Program-made: the position numbers and the translations under genes
The notes under the pieces: model-generated
What the model was told of the DNA's origin: nothing
The model's database searches: none
Seen by the model: only the letters and a program-made list of their open reading frames with translations
From: an uncultured Serinicoccus sp.
GTDB lineage: Bacteria > Actinomycetota > Actinomycetes > Actinomycetales > Dermatophilaceae
Length of the DNA: 64,000 nt
Assembly: GCF_947487915.1 (NCBI RefSeq)
Contig: NZ_CANKYH010000006.1
Span: forward strand, 186,001 to 250,000
Reading direction: 5' to 3'
Shown here: piece after piece, positions 36,034-44,528 of the stretch
Layout: each line of letters begins with the position of its first letter
Position numbering within the stretch: the stretch's first letter is position 1

Positions 36034-38569
36034 CCGTGGGCTGCTGCGCCTGCCAGGCCTCCTGGCCCGCCGTCACGAGGTCCGACCACGGCCGTGCCCC
36101 GACCCGGTAGGTGACCACCTCGGCGTCGGCCGACGGTGTCTGCAGGTGTGCTGCGGTGGCCCACTCGGTGGCCAACGCGGTCCAGCGGCCGCCGAGGACG
36201 ATGTTGAGGGCCTCTCGGAAGGTCGCGCCGTAGCGCAGCATCAGGGGGACGACCCGCTCCAGCCCGGCGGCGCGCAGCGCGGCGGGGTCGGCGACGAGGA
36301 CCACCGGGTCGAAGGGCACCCGGAGCACGTCCGCGTCGCGGGAGGCGGCCGCGACCAGCTCGAGGGCGCCGGCCGCGTCGTCGCCCTGCCTCGAGCTGAG
36401 CGAGCGGATCAGTCCGGCCAGCTGCCGACGCCCGCGCCGCGGGTCCGCCGGAGCCGCCAGGGGCAGGTCCTCGAGGTCGACGTCGAACAGTCCCGACAGG
36501 TCGTCGGGAAGCAGCACCGCGGCAGGCAGCACCACCACGCGGCGTGCGTCCGGCACGCTCTGCACCGCCACCGCCAGCAGCACCTCCCGGCGCAGCGTGC
36601 TGTCCCGCAGGCGCGGACCGTGCGCCCCGAGGTCGGCGGTGGTCCGGTTCACGAGGGTCACCGGCACCCCGACCTCGGGCAGCGGCCCGGCCTTGAGGGT
36701 CTCGTCGCCTGACACCAGGACGCAGGAGGCGGGCGGCAGCCGGTCGGCCAACGCCCGGAGCAGACCGGGGAGGTGCGCCGCCTCGCCGGGGCCCAGGTCC
36801 ACGACCACCGCGTGCTCAGCCGCACCCGTCCACGCCGGGACCGGGACGGGCTCGGCGAGGTCGAGGTGCATCGCACCGAGGGTGGTGCTGGCCATCTCCA
36901 CGTCGGGGGCACAGACCTCCTGCCACCGGGCGTAGACCTCGTCCTCGTGCGCTCCGGCCAGGACGAGCTCCATCACCGCCGCCAGCTTGTCCAGGATGCC
37001 GTGGCGGATGGCCTCGAACGCCTCGTCGTCGATGTCGATGAGCCCGCCGAAGCGCACGTCGGACCGGTTCTTCGGAGCGAACTCGACCGTGCACCCCACC
37101 GACCGGGAGGGCAGGTTGGAGTGCAGCCTGGAGGTCCGCACGGTGTGGTAGCGCCTCGCGTAGTCGTCGACCCACTGCCGCGCCAGCTCCAGGTTCTGCG
37201 CGAAGCTGAGGCTGCGCAGCCCGGTGATCGACTGCTCGACCACCGCGACGTCCGGCCCACCCGGGAAGTCGATGTAGGCGACCTCCGTGCGGTCCTCGGC
37301 GGGCCCCGGCGGCACCACGGTGTCGACCGTCGTGGTCATGCACCCGGAGAAGAAGGCCGGGACGTCGACGGCGTGCAGCAGTGCCACGGTCTGCCAGTCG
37401 CGGCACCCCACCGGACCGTAGCGGCGAAGGTAGTCGACCGCGGCCGGGGTGAGCATGTCCGGCTTGTTGACGTGGAAGGAGATGAAGATCGGGCGGACGG
37501 CGTCGGCGAACGGGAAGAGGTAGTCCTGCCCGGTGACGGGGTGGAGGAACCAGCCGAAGGTCGGCACCCACGTCGGCTGCGGGAGGTCCTGGAGCGCCAT
37601 GCCGTCCCGGTGCACCTCGACGACCTGGACCGTCGCTCGGGGGGTGTCGCGCAGCACCCGCTCCGGTCGCACCCCGGCGGCCAGGTCCTGCACGAGGCGC
37701 AGCAGCTCGGGGTCGTCGGCGACGTAGGAGACGTTCGCGTGGCGCACCAGGTGGCCGGTGGAGGCCAGGGTCTGGATCCAGTCCCCGACGTTGCGCGACC
37801 CCGGCCCGGGCGCCCGGTAGTTCATCAGCCCGACCCGGACCGTGGAGTCCAGCGTCGGGGTCGCCGCGCGGTACCGCCCGCCCGGGAGCCACTCCAGCAG
37901 GTCGAGCAGCTCGTGGCGACGGCTCGCCGCCACGTGGACGGTGTCCCCGGCCGTCACGGACGCCACGACCGCGCGGACGCCCTCCCAGTCCTGCGCGGCA
38001 TACGCGGCCCGGGCGACGAGCAGCAGCTGGGTGCCGGTCCACGCCAGGTGACGCTGCTCGTCCAGGACCCGGCGCAGCATGTCGGCGGCGCCCTGCGGGT
38101 CGAACTCGTAGGCCGGGACGAACCAGTCCTCCGCACCCAGGGCGGCCAGCTCCGCCTCCCCGACCTGGCTGAGGTCCTGCCAGGCGATCTCGGCCTCGGA
38201 GATGGACCGGCGGGCCATACCGAGCACCAGGTGCCCGAGCGGCCTGCCGACGGGGTCGGCCAGGAGGGCATACCCCGTCGACACGGCCTCCCCGACGCGC
38301 GCCTCGCCCAGCAGTTGACGGACCGAGGTCACCACGCGCTCGCTGAGCGTGGGGCCGCGGCTGCCGAGCGGAGCGACCTCCGCCGCGTGGCCGTGGTCCG
38401 GTCGCGCAGCGGGTGCGGCGGGGGCGGGCTCCTGGGTCACCTCCCGGGCGGGGCCGTCGGTCCCCGCCGGTCCGCTCGGGCGCCCGGGCGTGCGCGGGGC
38501 GGGGGCCCTCCTGCGGGCCACCCGGCGCAGCACCCGACGGGCGGAGGACAGCGGGCGCGGCCTGCTCAT
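36026..38569 (-). CDS. polysaccharide pyruvyltransferase-like protein fused to a degenerate GT8-like domain
   Basis: An 847-residue protein. A basic, proline-rich N-terminus (1-60) is followed by a helical region (about 75-220). A polysaccharide pyruvyltransferase domain spans about 240-520, with GSRNVGDWIQTLA, FISFHVNKPDMLTP and RYGPVGCRDWQTVALL. The C-terminal part (about 590-840) has the GT8 outline, but the expected LDADVVV metal motif reads LPAAVLLPDDL and the FNSGVLL position reads FDPVVLVADP. That domain has probably lost metal-dependent transferase activity. The ATG at 38569 overlaps the upstream GT4 stop (ATGA). Its likely job is adding pyruvyl ketals to the polymer; that is inference. 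Confidence 0.72.
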   Translation of the reverse strand: MSRPRPLSSARRVLRRVARRRAPAPRTPGRPSGPAGTDGPAREVTQEPAPAAPAARPDHGHAAEVAPLGSRGPTLSERVVTSVRQLLGEARVGEAVSTGYALLADPVGRPLGHLVLGMARRSISEAEIAWQDLSQVGEAELAALGAEDWFVPAYEFDPQGAADMLRRVLDEQRHLAWTGTQLLLVARAAYAAQDWEGVRAVVASVTAGDTVHVAASRRHELLDLLEWLPGGRYRAATPTLDSTVRVGLMNYRAPGPGSRNVGDWIQTLASTGHLVRHANVSYVADDPELLRLVQDLAAGVRPERVLRDTPRATVQVVEVHRDGMALQDLPQPTWVPTFGWFLHPVTGQDYLFPFADAVRPIFISFHVNKPDMLTPAAVDYLRRYGPVGCRDWQTVALLHAVDVPAFFSGCMTTTVDTVVPPGPAEDRTEVAYIDFPGGPDVAVVEQSITGLRSLSFAQNLELARQWVDDYARRYHTVRTSRLHSNLPSRSVGCTVEFAPKNRSDVRFGGLIDIDDEAFEAIRHGILDKLAAVMELVLAGAHEDEVYARWQEVCAPDVEMASTTLGAMHLDLAEPVPVPAWTGAAEHAVVVDLGPGEAAHLPGLLRALADRLPPASCVLVSGDETLKAGPLPEVGVPVTLVNRTTADLGAHGPRLRDSTLRREVLLAVAVQSVPDARRVVVLPAAVLLPDDLSGLFDVDLEDLPLAAPADPRRGRRQLAGLIRSLSSRQGDDAAGALELVAAASRDADVLRVPFDPVVLVADPAALRAAGLERVVPLMLRYGATFREALNIVLGGRWTALATEWATAAHLQTPSADAEVVTYRVGARPWSDLVTAGQEAWQAQQPTVR

Positions 38570-40320
38570 GACACGGCCTCCTGGTGACTCGGGGACAGCT
38601 GCGTGGACAGCTCGCGGAAGAGGTGGACCCAGCGGGTGACGAACGCCTCGCGTCCGTACTGCTCGGCGACCCGGGCGCACCCGGCGCTCAGCTGGTGCGC
38701 CAGTCCGGGGTCCTGCAGCACCCGGAGCGTAGCCTCGGCCACCGCGCCCACGTCACCCGGGGCGACGAGGAAGCCGTTCACCCCGTCGGTGATCATGTCC
38801 GAGGGACCGTACCGGATGTCGTAGCTGACGACCGGGCAGCCGTTGACCATCGCCTCGCCGAGGACCATCGGGGCCCCCTCGTACTTGCTGGTCAGCAGGC
38901 AGAGGCTCGCTCGTCGGAAGACCTCCTGCGGGTCGGTGGTGAAGCCCATGAGGCGCACCGAGCCGCTCAGTCCGCGACGCTCGATGAGCTCCTGCAGGCG
39001 GGGCCGCAGCTCGCCGTCCCCGTAGATCTCCAGCCGGGCCTGCGGGTGCTTCTTCAGGACCCTCGCGAAGGCCTTCACCCCGTGGCCCGTCTGCTTGACG
39101 TCACTGAGCCGCCCCACCATGACGACCAGGTCGGGGTCCCGGTCGACCGCCCGCCCCTGCTCCGGGTGCGGCGCCGCGTGCGGGATCACCCGGAAGCGCG
39201 CCTGCTCCCCCAGGTAGGCCTCGGCCTCGGCCCGTTGGCGCTCGGTGAGGAAGACCACCGGGTCCGGCCCCGTGCTCCGCAGCACCCGCGCGAAGCTCGG
39301 CCGCAGCCGGCTCACGTCGTCGCCCGGCGCCGCGAGGTGTGAGCTGTGCAGGACCGAGCACCGCGCCACGTGGGGGCGGTCGTAGCCGGTCAGCTCCCGG
39401 TCCAGGATGCGCGCCTCGACGGACAGGATGGTGGGCCGGCCCGCCGTGACCGCGTCGAGGGCACGGTGCAGCACCGGCGCGAAGGACTCGTGCTCCCCCT
39501 CGGGGACACCCGCCTCGTCGAAGGTGGTGGCGCCGAGGTCCGTGGCCCACCCCTTCCCGGTCTCGGGCTGCCGCAGGACGTGCGCGAACAGGGGCCGCCC
39601 GTCCCGTCGGTAGGCCACGTGCTGCCGGCGCTTCCCGGGGCCGTCGTCACCGAACGTCGAGCGGACCAGGCGGCCGTCCTCGGAGAACTCGTCCCGGCGC
39701 ACCCGCACCCGGACGTCGTCGAACCGGTCCTCCAGCAGGAGCCGACCCTGCGCATACCGCCGCCTCGCCACCAGCCGGCCCTCCTCGAACCACGAGTACG
39801 CCGATCCCGTCGACCCCACGTCGGTCCATCCCTGCGCGAGCAGCTGCTCACCGGTGAGGCCAGCCCGGTCGTCGGGGACCCCTGGTGCGCTGGCGTCGGG
39901 GAGGGCGTCCAGGACGCTCAGGACCTGTACCCCGTCCGAGAGGTGGCCGCGGCGGCGCATCGAGGCCACGGCGCGCGGCAGGAACGGCGAGTGGTTGCGG
40001 ACGAGCACGACCGAGCGCACGCCCGCCACGTCGTAGAGGTGGCCGCACTTGGCGAGGATCGAGGAGGTGCGCCCGCCGTACTCGACCGGGATCCCCTCGA
40101 CCGCGACCACGTGCAGCACGTCGGGGGCCGGCGCCGGCTCGGGCAGGGGGTCGTGGCGCACCCGGAGCGGCTCGCCGCCCTCCGTCACGGCCTCGACCGC
40201 GACCTCCTGCGCCGGTCCAGCACCGGTGGCCGCCTCCTGCCCGGTGGCCGTCGCGCCGTGCGCCCGTTCGCGTCCGGTCACGATCGCCCGCCGCGCTGCC
40301 CGGGTCAGCCTGCCTATCAT
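38566..40320 (-). CDS. GT4 glycosyltransferase, TarM/TagE-like (copy 1)
   Basis: A 584-residue protein. The N-terminal third has DVLHVVAVEGIPVEYGGRT and RSVVLVRNHSPFLPRAV. A beta-rich insertion follows (about 150-260, with repeated Arg/Asp strands such as VRVRRDEFSEDGRLVRSTF). The GT-B half has VVMVGRLSDVKQTGHGVKAF near 385 and RLEIYGDGELRP. SKYEGAPMVLGEAM and SYDIRYGPSDMITDGVNGFL come next, the latter characteristic of poly(glycerol/ribitol-phosphate) alpha-glycosyltransferases. It probably glycosylates a teichoic-acid-like chain in the cytosol. The ATG at 40320 is preferred over a longer frame because a matching start occurs in its paralog. Confidence 0.85.
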   Translation of the reverse strand: MIGRLTRAARRAIVTGRERAHGATATGQEAATGAGPAQEVAVEAVTEGGEPLRVRHDPLPEPAPAPDVLHVVAVEGIPVEYGGRTSSILAKCGHLYDVAGVRSVVLVRNHSPFLPRAVASMRRRGHLSDGVQVLSVLDALPDASAPGVPDDRAGLTGEQLLAQGWTDVGSTGSAYSWFEEGRLVARRRYAQGRLLLEDRFDDVRVRVRRDEFSEDGRLVRSTFGDDGPGKRRQHVAYRRDGRPLFAHVLRQPETGKGWATDLGATTFDEAGVPEGEHESFAPVLHRALDAVTAGRPTILSVEARILDRELTGYDRPHVARCSVLHSSHLAAPGDDVSRLRPSFARVLRSTGPDPVVFLTERQRAEAEAYLGEQARFRVIPHAAPHPEQGRAVDRDPDLVVMVGRLSDVKQTGHGVKAFARVLKKHPQARLEIYGDGELRPRLQELIERRGLSGSVRLMGFTTDPQEVFRRASLCLLTSKYEGAPMVLGEAMVNGCPVVSYDIRYGPSDMITDGVNGFLVAPGDVGAVAEATLRVLQDPGLAHQLSAGCARVAEQYGREAFVTRWVHLFRELSTQLSPSHQEAVS

Positions 40321-40364
40321 GACCACCGATCCTCTCACCCGCTCACCCCACGAGGGACCTGACC

Positions 40365-41432
40365 ATGCCCACGAGCCACGCATCCGCCCGGCCACGACTG
40401 GCCGCGCTCGACGGGCTGCGCCTGCTCGCGGCGCTGGCGGTCCTCGCCTACCACTACACGGCGATCGACCAGGAGTTCTGGGGCCACGCCGCCACGCAGG
40501 AGTTCCCCCAGCTCAGCCTGCTCACCCGCTACGGGTACCTCGGGGTCGAGCTGTTCTTCGTCATCTCCGGCTTCGTCATCCTCATGACGGCCTACGGCCG
40601 CAGCCTCCCCGCCTTCGTCGCCTCCCGCATCTCGCGCCTGTACCCGGCCTACTGGGCGGCGGTCCTGCTCACGGTGGCGCTGCAGGCCTTCTGGGACGGA
40701 GGGCGCCGCGTCGACCCCGTCGAGGCGCTGGTCAACCTCACGATGCTGCAGGAGGCGTGGGGCGTCACCAACGTCCAGGGCGCCTTCTGGACGCTGTGGG
40801 TCGAGCTGAAGTTCTACCTGCTCATCGGCGTCCTCCTCGCCCTGGGCGAGGTGACCCGCCACCGGGCCCTCGCCTTCGCGCTGCTGTGGCCGGTCCTGGC
40901 GCAGCTCGCCCGGGCGACCGACACGGCTCTGCTGGAGTCCCTGCTCATCACCAGCTGGGCGCCCTACTTCGCCGGCGGGATGCTGCTCTACCTCCTCCAC
41001 CGCGAGGGGCCGGACCTGCTGGTCGTGCTCGGGATCGGGCTGAACGTCGTCCTGGCGGTCCATCAGGCGACCCGGTATGCCGACACCGTCGCGCCCCGGC
41101 ACAGCGACGCACCGGCCTCGGAGGCGGTCGTCGCAGTGCTGGTCGTCCTGCTGTTCGCCCTCGTCTACGCCTGCTCCACCGGCCCGCTGGCCCGGCTGGA
41201 CTGGGCCTGGCTCACCGCGGCCGGCGCCCTCACCTACCCCCTCTACCTCGTGCACGGCCAGTTCGGGTTCTTCGTCATCGACACCCTCGGCGGCCGCATC
41301 GACAGCCACGTCGTCCTGGCGCTGGCGAGCTCGCTGTCGCTCCTGCTGGCCTGGGCCGTCCACCGACTCGTCGAGCGGCCGCTCCACGGGCCGATGCGGC
41401 GCGCCGTCCAGCGCTCACTGTCGGCGCGCTGA
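40365..41432 (+). CDS. acyltransferase-3 family membrane O-acyltransferase
   Basis: A 355-residue protein with about ten membrane helices. The family start is RLAALDGLRLLAALAVLAYHY with the conserved His, and GYLGVELFFVISGFVILM follows near residue 60. SRISRLYPAYWAAVLL is the Arg-rich turn, TLWVELKFYLLIGVLLAL lies near 147, and YPLYLVHGQFGFF near 290. It transfers acetyl or other acyl groups to surface polysaccharides. It lies between the two paralogous GT4 genes and is divergent from the first; a TATCAT hexamer at 40315-40320 overlaps that gene's start codon and may be its -10. Confidence 0.9.
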   Translation: MPTSHASARPRLAALDGLRLLAALAVLAYHYTAIDQEFWGHAATQEFPQLSLLTRYGYLGVELFFVISGFVILMTAYGRSLPAFVASRISRLYPAYWAAVLLTVALQAFWDGGRRVDPVEALVNLTMLQEAWGVTNVQGAFWTLWVELKFYLLIGVLLALGEVTRHRALAFALLWPVLAQLARATDTALLESLLITSWAPYFAGGMLLYLLHREGPDLLVVLGIGLNVVLAVHQATRYADTVAPRHSDAPASEAVVAVLVVLLFALVYACSTGPLARLDWAWLTAAGALTYPLYLVHGQFGFFVIDTLGGRIDSHVVLALASSLSLLLAWAVHRLVERPLHGPMRRAVQRSLSAR

Positions 41433-41447
41433 GCCCCCAGGGGGGCT
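41432..41447. terminator. compact hairpin between convergent genes
   Basis: AGCCCCC-A-GGGGGGCT begins at the acyltransferase stop codon and ends 6 nt before the GT4 stop on the other strand. Confidence 0.5.
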
Positions 41448-41453
41448 CGACGC

Positions 41454-43148
41454 TCACCCCCGGACCGTGGCCGGCAGGTCCGGGTAGAGGGTGCGGAACA
41501 GGTGGAACCACCGGGCGGCGAAGGCCTCCTGGCCGAAGCGCTCGTCGACCCCGGCGCACCCCTGGCTGAGCCTGCGGGCCAGACCCGGGTCCTGCAGGAC
41601 CTGCACGGTCCGGGCCGCCAGCCCGTCGATGTCGCCGTCCGGGACCAGGAACCCGTTGACCCCGTGGTCGACGATGTCGGCGGGGCCGTAGCGGATGTCG
41701 TAGCTGACGATCGGGCACGCCTGCCGCAGCGCCTCCACGAACACCATGGGCGCACCCTCGAAGAGGCTCGACTGCAGGCACAGGGTGGCCCGGCGGTACT
41801 CCCGCCCCGGCTGCTGGGTGAACCCCTCGAGGGTGACCGACCCACCCACCCCGAGCTCGTCGATGAGCTGCTGCAGCTCGGCCCGGCGGACGCCTTCCCC
41901 GTAGATCTCCAGGCGTGCGTCGGGCACCTGCTCCAGCACCTGGGCGAAGGCCCGGATGCCGTGGTCGGTGCGCTTCTGCCCGGCCAGCCGGCCCATCATG
42001 ATGACCAACCGGGGGTCCCGCTCCACGTCGGTGTGCGTGGCCGTCCCGGGCGCGGCGTGCGGCATCACCCAGAAGGTGTCGCGGCGGCCGAGCAGCGCCT
42101 CGGCGTCGGCGCGCTGGCTGTCGGTGAGGAAGACCATCGCGTCCACGGCGTCGAGGTGCCGGAAGAGGCGGCGGAAGGACCCGCGCAGGTCGTCCGTCGC
42201 CCCGGTGGCCGTCCGCAGGTGGGAGTTGTGCGCCACGACGCACGTGCGCACATGGTCGCGGCGGTAGCCGAAGATGTCGCGGTCCACCTGCCGCGCCTCG
42301 ACGGCGAGCACGGTCGGCCGACCCGCGGTGAGCGTGTCCAGGGCCCGGTGGACCACGGGGGCCAGTGACCCCTCGTGCGTCGACTCCACCTCGCCGGTCT
42401 CGTCGAAGAGGGTCACCGAGACCTCCCGGGACCGCCCCCCGGCGCTGGGTGGTGGGGCGAGGGTCAGCGCATACATCGGCGCGCCGCTGCGGCGGTGGAA
42501 GATGTGCTCCACGGGCGTGCTCACGTCCGGTATCCACCGCAGCGTGCGGCGCAGCCGGCCCGTGGCGTCGTACTCCTCGCGACGCACCCGACGACCGTCG
42601 GGGTCGTAGGAGTCCACGTGCTCCAGCACCCCGTCCCGGAAGCGGCGCACCTCCCGGCGGACGCCCCCGGAGCGGAGGACGAGGGCGCGGCCCCTGCAGA
42701 CCCACCCGCGGGCCTCGAGGTCGGCAGGGCTCTCCCGCGTGGGCAGGGGCGGGTCGACCGGCTCGGTGCCGTCCGGATAGGCGTCCATGAGCCAGCGGAT
42801 CTCCACCCCCTCGCCGAGCTGGCCCCGGCGGCGCATGCCCTCGACGGCGCGGGGCAGGGTGTGCGCGTGGTTGCGCACCAGGACGACCGAGCGGACGCCG
42901 CCCTGCTCGTAGAGGGTCCGGCACTTGGCCAGGATGGAGGCCGTGCGGCCCCCGAACTCCATCGGTATGCCCTCCACCAGGACGACGTGCAGGACGTCCG
43001 GTGGCGGCCGTAGCTCGGGGACGGGGTCGCGACGCCTCGCGGCAGGCTGTGGAGGGGGCTCCGAGGCCGTCGCGCGGTCGCCGGGCCGTAGCGAGCGCCG
43101 CAGCCGGTCGAGGACGCGGCGCGGCGTGGATCTCGGTGTTCCTGCCAT
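41454..43148 (-). CDS. GT4 glycosyltransferase, TarM/TagE-like (copy 2)
   Basis: A 564-residue paralog of the enzyme at 38566. It has the same DVLHVVLVEGIPMEFGGRTA and RSVVLVRNHAHTLPRAVEG segments and the beta-rich insertion with VRREEYDATGRLRRTL. The GT-B core follows, with VIMMGRLAGQKRTDHGIRAF, LEIYGEGVRRAEL and YDIRYGPADIVDHGVNGFLV. The two copies probably add different sugars or act at different positions. The ATG at 43148 is preferred; an ATG six codons earlier exists but lies within the overlapping divergent promoter (GAGTAT at 43157-43162). Confidence 0.84.
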   Translation of the reverse strand: MAGTPRSTPRRVLDRLRRSLRPGDRATASEPPPQPAARRRDPVPELRPPPDVLHVVLVEGIPMEFGGRTASILAKCRTLYEQGGVRSVVLVRNHAHTLPRAVEGMRRRGQLGEGVEIRWLMDAYPDGTEPVDPPLPTRESPADLEARGWVCRGRALVLRSGGVRREVRRFRDGVLEHVDSYDPDGRRVRREEYDATGRLRRTLRWIPDVSTPVEHIFHRRSGAPMYALTLAPPPSAGGRSREVSVTLFDETGEVESTHEGSLAPVVHRALDTLTAGRPTVLAVEARQVDRDIFGYRRDHVRTCVVAHNSHLRTATGATDDLRGSFRRLFRHLDAVDAMVFLTDSQRADAEALLGRRDTFWVMPHAAPGTATHTDVERDPRLVIMMGRLAGQKRTDHGIRAFAQVLEQVPDARLEIYGEGVRRAELQQLIDELGVGGSVTLEGFTQQPGREYRRATLCLQSSLFEGAPMVFVEALRQACPIVSYDIRYGPADIVDHGVNGFLVPDGDIDGLAARTVQVLQDPGLARRLSQGCAGVDERFGQEAFAARWFHLFRTLYPDLPATVRG

Positions 43149-43193
43149 CAACAGGCATACTCGCATGAGTCCATCACGAGGAGGTTACCGAGA

Positions 43194-44528
43194 GTGCGTG
43201 TCATCACCTACGGCACCTACGACCTGTTCCACGAGGGTCACCGGCGGCTCCTGGAGCGCGCCAAGGCGCTCGGCGACTACCTCATCGTCGGCGTGACGAC
43301 GGAGAACTACGACGACGCCCGCGGCAAGCTGAACGTGCAGCAGAGTCTGATGACGCGGATCAAGAACGTCGAGGACAGCGGGCTCGCGGACAAGATCATC
43401 ATCGAGGAGTACGAGGGCCAGAAGGTCCAGGACATCCAGAAGCACCAGGTCGACGTCTTCGCCATCGGCTCCGACTGGCTCGGCCGCTTCGACTACCTCA
43501 ACGACTACTGCGACGTCGTCTACCTCGAGCGGACCAAGGGCGTGTCCAGCACGCAGCTGCGCAACGAGGCCGGGGTCATCAAGCTCGGGGTCGTGGGGGC
43601 CGGCCGGATCGCCCACCGCTTCGTGCAGGAGGCGCGCTTCGTCAGCGGGATCAGCGTCGAGGGCGTGCACAACCGCACGCACCGCGCGGCCGAGGCGTTC
43701 GCCGCCCAGCACGAGCTGAACCAGGCCTTCGAGGACTACGACGCCCTGCTCGAGGCGGTCGACGCGGTCTACGTCGCCACCCCGCACGACACGCACGCCG
43801 ACTTCACCCGGCGCGCGCTCGACGCGGGCGTCCACGTGCTCTGCGAGAAGCCGATGACCCTGTCGCGGAGGGACACCGAGGAGCTCTTCGCCCGGGCGCG
43901 CGAGCGCGGGCTGGTGCTGGTCGAGGCGATCAAGACGGCCTTCGCGCCCGGCTTCCAGCGGATGGTCGCCCTGGCCCGCAGCGGGGCGATCGGCCAGGTC
44001 CGCTCGGTCGACGCCACCTTCACCAAGCTGGTCGACGAGGGTCGTGAGCTGGAGGCACCGGCCGGCGGCAGCATCTCCGAGCTCGCCAGCTACCCCCTCG
44101 TGGCGGTGATCAAGCTGCTGGGCACGGAGGTCACCGACGTCCGGACCACGTCGCTGCGCCCGGAGGGGTCGGCCGTCGAGGTCTACTCCAAGATGGACCT
44201 GACCTTCCGGCACGGGGAGGCCACCGCGCGGACGGGCCTGGGCGTCAAGGCCGAGGGCGACCTCGTGGTGGCGGGCAGCGCCGGGTACCTCTACGTCCCC
44301 GCACCGTGGTGGAAGACGGAGTACTTCGAGGCCCGCTTCGAGGACAGCCGGGAGAACAAGAAGTACTACTACAAGTTCGACGGTGACGGCCTGCGCTACG
44401 AGCTCGCGGAGTTCGCCTGGCTCATCCGCAACGAGACGGCCGAGTCCTACAAGCTGCGGGCCGCGGAGTCCGTGGCGATCGCCGACATCATCGAGCGGGG
44501 GCGGGCGGACGCCCGGGTGATCGCCTGA
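43194..44528 (+). CDS. cytidylyltransferase fused to a Gfo/Idh/MocA oxidoreductase
   Basis: A 444-residue natural fusion. Residues 1-127 are a TagD-type nucleotidyltransferase, with YGTYDLFHEGHRRLLERA (HxGH) and the C-terminal RTKGVSSTQLR. Residues 129-444 are a complete Gfo/Idh/MocA oxidoreductase. It has the NAD(P) loop KLGVVGAGRIAHRF, then YVATPHDTHADFTRRA and the catalytic-Lys motif CEKPMTLS near 220, and a full C-terminal substrate domain. A GAGGAGG ribosome site precedes the GTG. TagD makes CDP-glycerol; an attached sugar/polyol dehydrogenase suggests that the activated alcohol is made by reduction in the same polypeptide. The next gene, a TagF-like polymerase, overlaps by TGATG. Confidence 0.88.
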   Translation: MRVITYGTYDLFHEGHRRLLERAKALGDYLIVGVTTENYDDARGKLNVQQSLMTRIKNVEDSGLADKIIIEEYEGQKVQDIQKHQVDVFAIGSDWLGRFDYLNDYCDVVYLERTKGVSSTQLRNEAGVIKLGVVGAGRIAHRFVQEARFVSGISVEGVHNRTHRAAEAFAAQHELNQAFEDYDALLEAVDAVYVATPHDTHADFTRRALDAGVHVLCEKPMTLSRRDTEELFARARERGLVLVEAIKTAFAPGFQRMVALARSGAIGQVRSVDATFTKLVDEGRELEAPAGGSISELASYPLVAVIKLLGTEVTDVRTTSLRPEGSAVEVYSKMDLTFRHGEATARTGLGVKAEGDLVVAGSAGYLYVPAPWWKTEYFEARFEDSRENKKYYYKFDGDGLRYELAEFAWLIRNETAESYKLRAAESVAIADIIERGRADARVIA

